This document shows positions 57,940-64,000 of a stretch of 64,000 nucleotides of DNA, piece after piece (position 1 is the stretch's first letter; each line of letters starts with the position of its first letter). The stretch lies in contig CAUJIN010000041.1 of the NCBI GenBank assembly GCA_963205495.1, positions 37,818 through 101,817 of the forward strand, read 5' to 3'. The translations under genes were made by a program, and so were the position numbers. The notes beneath the pieces were generated by a model. The model saw nothing but the letters and a program-made list of their open reading frames with translations, was not told the origin of the DNA and did not search any database. Source of the DNA: Pseudomonadota bacterium. GTDB lineage: Bacteria; Pseudomonadota; Gammaproteobacteria; Xanthomonadales; Xanthomonadaceae.

Positions 57940-59696
57940 AGGTCCGGCCCGATGTTGATGTGCAGCTCGACCCCGGCGCCCTCGTCCAGCCCGCGCGCGA
58001 GGTCCACGCGCACCATGCCGACCGGCGAGCGCCAGCGCAGTCCGAAGCCGACGCCGACCGACGCGCCTTCGTTGATCTCGTTGAACGCATTGCCGGCATC
58101 GACGAAGGCCGCGGCACCCCAGACCGGCGTGAACCTGCGCTCGTATTCGGCGCTGCCGACCAGGAGGTTCTTGCCGCCGGTGGGAACCTCGTTCAGTCGA
58201 GGTCCGACCTGCTGGTAGCCGTAGCCGCGGATGCTGCGGTCGCCGCCGGCGAAGAAGCGCAGCGATGGTGGCAGCGCCAGGAGCCGGTCGGTGAAGGTGC
58301 GCCCGAGCTGGCCGCGGAACAGGAATCGGTTGTTCTCGCCCAGGCTGCGGATGAGCTTGGCGTCGAGCAGGAACTGCCCGAAGCTCACGTCCGAACCCAG
58401 CGCCGAGGCGCCGAACTTGAATTCACCGCGCAGCGAATGGCCGTGCGTGGGATACATGGCATCGTCGCTCCAGACCCGCTGCGCCGATACCGCCGGATAG
58501 ACCAGACGCGAATTGCCAACCTGCGCGGTGCCCTCGCGCTGCGCCTCGCGGTCGCCGATCTCGAAGTCTTCCAGGCGCGCGTGCGCCGCCACCGCGACGT
58601 TCCAGCCGTGCCAGCGCCCGCTGCGCGAAGCCACCAGCTCGGTGATGCGGGTGCGCAGCACGCTGCTCTCCTCCTCGCGCCGGTTGGCGCCGAAGGCGTA
58701 CCAACCTTCGGCCCAGGCGAACGCCGGGATGCGGTATTCGGCCCCGAGGCTCTTGCGTCGCTGCGCCCAGTCCAGATGCGCGGCGAGCTTGTGGCCTCGG
58801 TCGTTGACCCAGCGCCGCTCCAGTCCGAACTGCGCGCCTGCGCCCGAATCGGTGCCAAAGCTCAGGCCGGAGGTGTAGACATTGCGCTTGCCCGGTACCA
58901 GAGACACCGCAATGGGGACTTCTTCGCTTTGCGCCTGTTCGATGTCGGGGCGCACGTCGATGTAGCCGAAGTAATCCAGTTCGGTCAGGCGCTGGTGCAG
59001 TTGCAGCAGCGAATCCTGTTCGTAGGGTTCGCCTTGGAGGTAAGGCACGGTCTTTTCCAGCAGGCTGCGGCGGATGTGCGAGCCTTCGATGCGGGTTTCG
59101 CCGAAGCGGTAGCGCGGCCCGCTGTCCCAGTCGAGACGGATGCGCGCGGCACGCGTGGCGCGCGTGACTTCCACCCGGTGGGTGCGGGTTTCCGCGTCGA
59201 AATAGCCGCGCCCCAGCAGGGTGCGCTGGATCGCGAGCTTGCCGCTGTCGTAGGCGGCGTGATCGAGCACCTCGCCCTCGTGCAGCGGAAAGGCGGCCAG
59301 CGCCTGCGTTACCGCCGAATCCGCATCGGCGGCACCCTGGATCGACAGTTCCACCGCTTCCACGCGCACCGGTTTTCCGGGATCGACCGTGATCGTGACG
59401 CTGGCCGTGCCGTTCCGGCGTTTGACCGCAACCTCCGCGGAGGCCTCGTAATAGCCGTAGGGTTCCAGCGCGCGGGAAACCTCCGCTGGCACCCGCCGCA
59501 GCAGGTAGGCCAGGCGCGGCTCTTCCAGTGCGTCGCGATCGGCTTCATTCAGGCGCAGCAGCGAGAGCGACTTGCGCACGTTTTCCAGCGGCTCGCCCTC
59601 GATGCCTGCCACCCGCACCTTCCCGAGGACGCGCGCCTGCGTCAAGGCAGGCAGCAGGAGCGCGGACAGCAGCAGGAGGGTTGCGGATGGACGCAC
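57936..59696 (-). CDS. tamA: outer-membrane assembly protein TamA (Omp85 family)
   Basis: Omp85-type barrel partner of TamB. The protein has a signal peptide (SATLLLLSALLLPALTQA), three POTRA domains (about 25-250: VRVEAVELSIQGAA, YFDAETRTHRVEV, YRFGETRIEGSHIRRSLLEKTVPY) and a C-terminal 16-strand barrel with the family motif FFAGGDRSIRGYGYQQVGP and the closing pattern VRVDLARGLD. I placed the start at the GTG at 59696 (586 residues), because the longer frame up to 59777 puts 27 extra residues before the signal peptide. The ribosome binding site is unclear. First gene of tamA-tamB. Confidence 0.92.
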   Translation of the reverse strand: MRPSATLLLLSALLLPALTQARVLGKVRVAGIEGEPLENVRKSLSLLRLNEADRDALEEPRLAYLLRRVPAEVSRALEPYGYYEASAEVAVKRRNGTASVTITVDPGKPVRVEAVELSIQGAADADSAVTQALAAFPLHEGEVLDHAAYDSGKLAIQRTLLGRGYFDAETRTHRVEVTRATRAARIRLDWDSGPRYRFGETRIEGSHIRRSLLEKTVPYLQGEPYEQDSLLQLHQRLTELDYFGYIDVRPDIEQAQSEEVPIAVSLVPGKRNVYTSGLSFGTDSGAGAQFGLERRWVNDRGHKLAAHLDWAQRRKSLGAEYRIPAFAWAEGWYAFGANRREEESSVLRTRITELVASRSGRWHGWNVAVAAHARLEDFEIGDREAQREGTAQVGNSRLVYPAVSAQRVWSDDAMYPTHGHSLRGEFKFGASALGSDVSFGQFLLDAKLIRSLGENNRFLFRGQLGRTFTDRLLALPPSLRFFAGGDRSIRGYGYQQVGPRLNEVPTGGKNLLVGSAEYERRFTPVWGAAAFVDAGNAFNEINEGASVGVGFGLRWRSPVGMVRVDLARGLDEGAGVELHINIGPDL

Positions 59697-59862
59697 GGCG
59701 GATCCGGGGATTGAGGAAGCGCAAGCATAGCGGTGGCGCGGCGGCGGTACGGGGGCGGGACGATGAATTTTGCCCAACGCAGACGCAAAGGCCTGCGCTC
59801 GCTCAACCCCGATGCGCGGAGTGCGCCGTTGCAGTCACCACCCTCTCGCGGAGAATGCCGTC

Positions 59863-60639
59863 ATGCAACGATCCCTGATTCTGGCGCTCGGCGCCCTGTT
59901 CCTTTTGCTTCCGATGCGCGCCGCGCGCGCCCACGAAATCGTCGCGCACTCTCACGATGTCCTGATCGGGCTGGACGTGATCGACCGCGCGAGCGGCGTT
60001 CCGCTGGCCCAGTATCCGCGTCGCGGCGATCTCTGGGTCGAAGGCGCGCCGGGGCAGCGTTACGCCATCCGGCTGCAGAACCGCAGCAGTGAACGCATGC
60101 TGGTGGTGCTGAGCGTGGACGGCATCAATGCCGTGAGCGGGGAAACCGCCGCGGCCGATCAGGCCGGCTACGTGCTCGACCCGTGGCAGACCGCCGAGAT
60201 CACCGGCTGGCGCAAGAGCCTTTCGGAAGTGGCGGCGTTCGAATTCGCGCAGTTGCCCGACAGCTACGCCGCGCGGACCGGACGACCCGTCAACATCGGG
60301 GTCATCGGCGTCGCCGCATTCCGCGAAAAGCGCCGGCTGCCCCCGCCGGACGTGGCGATGCGTGCCCCGGCGCAGGACAAGGCGGAGGCTTCGATGGAGC
60401 GCGAACGCCGCGCCGCACCCGCCGCGCCCAGTCCCTCACTCGGAACCGCACACGGCGCGAGGGAATCCTCGTGGGTGAACCGCACGCACTTCGAGCGCGC
60501 AAGCAGCCGGCCGGACCAGGTCCGCAGCCTGCGATACGACCGAAGGGAAAACCTGATCGCGCTGGGTGTGCTGCCGACTCCGCGCCCCTGGTCGCATCAG
60601 CCCGACCCGTTTCCGGGCGGGTTTGTTCCCGACCCCTGA
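59863..60639 (+). CDS. conserved periplasmic protein of unknown function
   Basis: A 258-residue exported protein: signal peptide (residues 1-22, cleavage near ARA/HE), a beta-rich domain (DLWVEGAPGQRYAIRLQNRSSERMLVVLSVDGINAVSG, YVLDPWQTAEITGWRKS, FEFAQLPDSYAARTG) that looks like a stand-alone protein-interaction fold, and a basic Pro/Ala-rich tail (PPPDVAMRAPAQDKAEASMERERR). Similar proteins occur as unknowns in proteobacteria. GGAGA lies about 9 bases before the ATG. Divergent from tamA. Confidence 0.8.
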   Translation: MQRSLILALGALFLLLPMRAARAHEIVAHSHDVLIGLDVIDRASGVPLAQYPRRGDLWVEGAPGQRYAIRLQNRSSERMLVVLSVDGINAVSGETAAADQAGYVLDPWQTAEITGWRKSLSEVAAFEFAQLPDSYAARTGRPVNIGVIGVAAFREKRRLPPPDVAMRAPAQDKAEASMERERRAAPAAPSPSLGTAHGARESSWVNRTHFERASSRPDQVRSLRYDRRENLIALGVLPTPRPWSHQPDPFPGGFVPDP

Positions 60640-60669
60640 GTGCCGCGCTGGCGGCGTCCGCGCGTGCGC

Positions 60670-60804
60670 TCAGCGCCGCGCGGCGTCCTCGATCTTCTCG
60701 CCGGCTTTCTGGATGTCCTTGCCGGCGCCCTGGATGGTGTTGCAGCCGCCCAGCACCACGGCAGCTGCAATGGCTAGCAGGAGAAGGGAAACATTGCGTG
60801 TCAT
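60670..60804 (-). CDS. entericidin-type small lipoprotein
   Basis: A 44-residue lipoprotein precursor: signal LLLLAIAAAVVLGGC with lipidated Cys, then NTIQGAGKDIQKAGEKIEDAAR, the entericidin A/B signature. Entericidins are stationary-phase membrane lipoproteins linked to programmed lysis in enterobacteria; their role in this order is not established. A longer frame upstream exists, but homology begins at MTRNVSLLL (60804). Confidence 0.88.
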   Translation of the reverse strand: MTRNVSLLLLAIAAAVVLGGCNTIQGAGKDIQKAGEKIEDAARR

Positions 60805-60904
60805 CGTTGGCAAAGTCCGTATCGCACTGGCTTTGGAGTATAGCCACGCCACCCCGGACGTGCGCAAGTGAAGCGGTTGCAGCGTGATCCGCGTCACTGG
60901 CGCC

Positions 60905-61825
60905 TCATCGCATCAGCGTGGACTTGCCGAACAGGCTTTCCACCAGATCCACCGCCAGCTGCGCGGTGGTGTTGTGCAGGTCGAAGGCGGGGTTGAGTTC
61001 GACGATATCCAGCGAACCGAGCCGCCCGGTGTCGGCGATCATCTCCATCACCAGCTGCGCCTCGCGGTAGTTCGGCCCGCCCGGCACCGTGGTGCCCACG
61101 CCCGGAGCGATGGAGGGATCAAGGAAGTCGACGTCGAAGCTGACGTGCAGATGGGTGCTCTCGTCGACGCCGTACAGCGCCTGCGTCATCACCTGACGGA
61201 TGCCGATTTCGTCGATGTAGCGCATGTCGTAGATGTCCAGCCCGACCTCGCGCACCAGGCGACGCTCGCCTTCATCGACCGATCGCACGCCGATCTGGCG
61301 GATCTGGTCGGGCGCCAGCATCGGCGACTGGCCCGAAAGATGGGTGAGCGCCTGCGGCCCGATGCCGCACAGGCAGGCGACCGGCATGCCGTGCACGTTG
61401 CCGCTGGGCGTCAATTCGCTGGTGTTGAAGTCGGCGTGGGCGTCGAGCCAGAGCACGCGCAGATTGCGGCCCTGCTCGCGGCAGTGGCGCGCTACCGCCG
61501 TGATCGAACCCAGGCCCAGGCTGTGGTCGCCGCCCAGCAGGATCGGCAATCGACCCGAAGCCAGCGCCGCGCCGACCGCGTCCATCGTGGCGCGGTTCCA
61601 AGCCACCACTTCCTCCAGGTGGCGATAGCCGTCCACCGGCCCGAGCCAGGGATTGAGCGGGCCGCTGAGATTCCCGGTGTCCAGGACGTCCAACCCGCGA
61701 CCTCGCAGCGCCTGCACGATGCCGGCCACGCGCAGCGCTTCCGGCCCCATGGAGGCCCCACGGTGCCCTGCGCCGATGTCGGTCGGTGCGCCGATCAGCG
61801 CGACGCGCGCATTGCGCGCGCTCAT
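60905..61825 (-). CDS. rocF: arginase
   Basis: Mn-dependent hydrolysis of arginine to ornithine and urea. The 306-residue ureohydrolase has LIGAPTDIGAGHRGASMGPEALR, LGGDHSLGLGS, the metal motifs WLDAHADFNT and HVSFDVDFLDPSIAPGVGTTVPGG, and EMIADTGRLGSLDIVELNPAFD. The GASMGPEALR and TVPGGPNYRE segments fit arginase rather than agmatinase. ATG at 61825; the frame is open upstream, but without family sequence. Confidence 0.93.
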   Translation of the reverse strand: MSARNARVALIGAPTDIGAGHRGASMGPEALRVAGIVQALRGRGLDVLDTGNLSGPLNPWLGPVDGYRHLEEVVAWNRATMDAVGAALASGRLPILLGGDHSLGLGSITAVARHCREQGRNLRVLWLDAHADFNTSELTPSGNVHGMPVACLCGIGPQALTHLSGQSPMLAPDQIRQIGVRSVDEGERRLVREVGLDIYDMRYIDEIGIRQVMTQALYGVDESTHLHVSFDVDFLDPSIAPGVGTTVPGGPNYREAQLVMEMIADTGRLGSLDIVELNPAFDLHNTTAQLAVDLVESLFGKSTLMR

Positions 61826-61850
61826 TGGCCAGCCTGCGCTGCGGAGACGG

Positions 61851-61868
61851 GGGCGCAGGTTTGCGCCC
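61851..61868 (-). other. hairpin in the arginase leader
   Basis: Seven-bp stem gggcgca (61851-61857) / tgcgccc (61862-61868) with loop GGTT, ending 26 bases before the arginase start. Without a U-run it is more likely a leader structure than a terminator. Confidence 0.35.
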
Positions 61869-61929
61869 TGGAGCGTAGGGTTCGGAGGTCGCGTGGCATG
61901 GCGGAGTCTCGAAGATCGGAAAGACCGCC

Positions 61930-61958
61930 AGCATAGCGAGCGCATCGGCGCAGACCAA
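61930..61958 (-). promoter_or_regulatory. putative promoter of arginase gene
   Basis: Minus strand TTGGTC (61953-61958), 17-base spacer, TATGCT (61930-61935). The -10 end lies about 105 bases before the arginase start and the leader would include the hairpin at 61851-61868. Confidence 0.45.
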
Positions 61959-62006
61959 TCGGCCGCATGCCCGGACGCAGGATGCCGCCCGGGTACGCTG
62001 ATCGAA

Positions 62007-63721
62007 TCAAGTGCGAATGGAATCGAGGCTTTCGGCAAGCAGCGAGTGAAGGCGAGCGACGAGCTGCGCAGGCGGGAAGGGTTTGAGCAGGGCTCCAACC
62101 CCTTCGATTGCGGTAGCGCCTGCATCACCGGGGAAGTGCGAGGTGATGAACAGCCGTGCCGCATCAGGCCAGCGCAGCACCAGCTCCCGCATCAGCACAT
62201 CGCCATCCGAGTCCGGAAGGCGGTAGTCGAGCACCAGCGCCACGGGTGCCGGATCTGCAGGCAGCGCGCGGGCCTGCGTTGCGGTGGAAGCTGCGGTCAC
62301 CTCGAAACCTTGATGGTGAGCGTGTCATCCAGAATGGCGCGAAGGTCGGGATCGTCCTCCACCAGCACGATGCGAGCCACCACCTCGCCCACGCCGAAGG
62401 CCGCAGGCGGCGTGGCAAGGGGCAGGTGCAGCGTGATCGTCGTGCCGCAGTCGGGCGCGCTCTCCACCTCGATCTTGCCGCCGGAGTCCGCGACCAGCTG
62501 TTGCACGATCGCCATGCCCACGCCGCTGCCTCGGTCACCGGGTTTGGTGGTGAAAAATGGCTCGAACATCCGCGCCACCACCTCGGGCGTCATGCCGGAA
62601 CCGGTATCGCGTACCGCAAGGCGCGCGTTGCCGCCTTCGATTTCCAGCGACAGGGAAAAAACACCGCCCTCGGGCATGGCGTCGCGCGCATTGGTCGCAA
62701 GGTTCAGCAGCGCCAGCTCGAACTCGCTGCGGTCCAGTGCCACCCATGCCGGTCGCTCAGGCAATGCAAAGGTCATGGCACAGCGATCCCGGAACAGAGG
62801 ATCAAACAGGGCCATGGCCTGGGATGCGGCTTGTGTGGCATCGAAGATCTCGATCTGACGCGGGCGGCTTCGCCCCAGGCCGAGCAGTCGACGGGTCAGC
62901 AGGGCGCCGCGCCTTGCCGCATTTTCGATTCCCTCGATCGGCTTGCCGCCATAGCCGTCGCGGGTGCGTGCGATGCCCGCATAACCCACGATCACTCCAA
63001 GAAGATTGTTGAAGTCATGCGCGATTCCGCGCGCCATCCGCCCTACTGCATCGAGCTTCTGCGCGTGCAGCAGTTGCGCCTGGGCGCGTTCGCGCTCCTC
63101 CATTTCCCGCGCCAGTCTCGCATTGGCCTCGGCAAGCTCCTCGCTGCGGCGCAGTGCGCGGCGTGACGCGGAGATCAAGCGATCCAGCATCACGGTGGCG
63201 ACAAGCAGCGTAAGCGCCGAGGCCATCAGCCCGGCGCGCACCTCGGACGTGGAACCGTCAAGCTGCGCTCCGCCGGAAAGATCGACGCCCGCTCCGATCA
63301 TCAGCGCGATCAGAAGGATGCCCAACCCCCACCAGAGTGCGGCCCTGCCCAGAAGAAGGCCGCCGAGCAGCAGCGGCAGCAGATGCGCGACCTGAAAGCC
63401 GGCGTGCGCACGAAGCCCGTAGCTTTGATAGCTCACCAACACCAGCGCCAGCAGCCCCGAGTAAAGCAGCACCACCGCAACCCTGAACCGGCCGCGGCGC
63501 AGCAGTCAGAAGCAGAACCAAAGGCCCAGGCAGGCTGCTGCACCTGCCGCCAGAGCGGGGCTTGGACTGGGGTTCTTCAGCAGGCTGGAGAGAAGCGCTA
63601 AAGCGGCGGCGGTCGACAGCAGCAGCACCACGATCTGCAGCCCGGCGGAGCTGTGACGATCAAGGGCATCGCGTACCGGAGCACGGTCAAGCCAGCGCTG
63701 GGCTTTGTGGAACAGTGACAC
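62007..63721 (-). pseudogene. hybrid sensor histidine kinase, broken by a stop codon and a frameshift
   Basis: Reading from a GTG at 63721 (GGGAGGA 4 bases upstream), the frame encodes a membrane sensor. It meets an in-frame TGA at 63506-63508 after WFCF and continues in the same frame (LLRRGRFRVAVVLLYSGLL) through further membrane helices, H-box GIAHDFNNLLG and ATP-binding motifs NLATNARDAM, DTGSGM and GSGVGMAIV to a receiver start ARIVLVEDDPDLRAILDDTLTI. At about 62308 the frame shifts by one base. The rest of the receiver (VALVLDYRLPDSDG, GALLKPF) lies in the next frame to 62007. The fragment 62297-63475 could still make a kinase lacking the first helices and the receiver. Confidence 0.85.
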
Positions 63722-63788
63722 TCAGTCCTCCCGACGGTGCTGCCCCCAGTATACGTCCCGTGCGACGCGAGCCCGGATGCCGGAGGGG

Positions 63789-63816
63789 TTGACAGGTCGG
63801 CTGCATGGTGTAAGAT
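63789..63816 (+). promoter_or_regulatory. rRNA operon promoter 1
   Basis: TTGACA (63789-63794), 16-base spacer, TAAGAT (63811-63816), preceded by TGGTG and followed by the G+C-rich discriminator GGGCGGCTC, as expected of stringently controlled rRNA promoters. Confidence 0.8.
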
Positions 63817-63890
63817 GGGCGGCTCGCAACCACTCAGGGTTCCTGATCCGGCGGTTGCGGGAAGCTCGCTGAAAGGTTTTTCGAAAGTGG

Positions 63891-63918
63891 TTGACGTTCG
63901 GGAAAACTGGTGTAAGAT
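63891..63918 (+). promoter_or_regulatory. rRNA operon promoter 2
   Basis: TTGACG (63891-63896), 16-base spacer, TAAGAT (63913-63918). The block TGGTGTAAGATG-GCGGCTC is almost identical to promoter 1, which lies 102 bases upstream, so the two are tandem duplicates. Confidence 0.8.
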
Positions 63919-63980
63919 GAGCGGCTCCCTGAGGTGAAATGCCTCGCTGGGAAAGAGTTGAAGCCAAGGGCTTCCTCGGA

Positions 63981-63992
63981 TGATCTTTGACA
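63981..63992 (+). promoter_or_regulatory. boxA-like antitermination site of the rRNA leader
   Basis: TGATCTTTGACA resembles the rrn boxA consensus TGCTCTTTAACA. It lies shortly before the window edge, where the 16S rRNA gene should follow. Confidence 0.65.
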
Positions 63993-64000
63993 GTGTGCGC

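Noticed and set aside
63506..63508. TGA in the histidine kinase as a selenocysteine codon
   Set aside because: It lies in a membrane segment of a family with no selenoproteins, no SECIS-like structure is apparent, and a second lesion exists in the gene.

Overview
The window is G+C-rich chromosomal DNA from a gammaproteobacterium, most probably a member of the Xanthomonadales (Lysobacterales). Supporting signs are the type II secretion (T2SS) order E-F-G-H-I-J-K-L-M-N-D with a lipoprotein secretin, as in the Xanthomonas xps locus; the order xerD-dsbC-purL in front of it; and heptameric GGGATTC/GGGAATC palindromic repeats of the kind scattered through that order. No prophage, transposase or CRISPR array was seen.

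Layout. 1-9.6 kb (minus strand): the 3'-truncated thymidine phosphorylase gene, a WYL-domain regulator, a double-AAA+ ATPase, acetoacetyl-CoA synthetase, a TPR protein and GluQRS. 9.6-18.7 kb: htpX facing a tightly overlapping slt / NAD(P)-epimerase / cca operon, then a cyclophilin, lpxH, an RDD membrane protein, xerD and dsbC. 18.8-34.8 kb: purL, a membrane protein and the T2SS operon ending in a small lipoprotein. 35-39.4 kb: an accessory block with a secreted protein whose codon use looks like that of a very highly expressed gene, a second secreted protein with an Ig-like segment, a periplasmic parvulin and the remnant of a second parvulin. 39.6-45.2 kb: a surface-polysaccharide locus (ABC-2 permease, Wzt-type ATPase, two family-2 glycosyltransferases and a 601-residue orphan). 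45.2-51.2 kb: fdxA, tRNA-Glu(CUC), pcnB-folK-panB-panC, a non-coding interval with a strong terminator, and pgi. 51.3-60.8 kb: rapA, the tamA-tamB outer-membrane assembly pair, a conserved periplasmic protein and an entericidin-like lipoprotein. 60.9-64 kb: arginase, a broken hybrid histidine kinase, and the leader of an rRNA operon with two near-identical promoters and a boxA-like site. The 16S gene should start just beyond the right edge.

Functionally the window is mostly housekeeping and cell-envelope biology. The T2SS operon lies directly before genes for secreted proteins and a periplasmic folding catalyst, so these may be substrates or helpers; that is inference. The most unusual observations are the heptamer palindromes carried in frame inside the essential purL gene and repeated between gspE and gspF, a GspE without its usual four zinc-binding cysteines, the highly expressed secreted protein with its own strong promoter and terminator, the orphan protein of the polysaccharide locus, and a histidine kinase gene disabled by both a nonsense codon and a frameshift.
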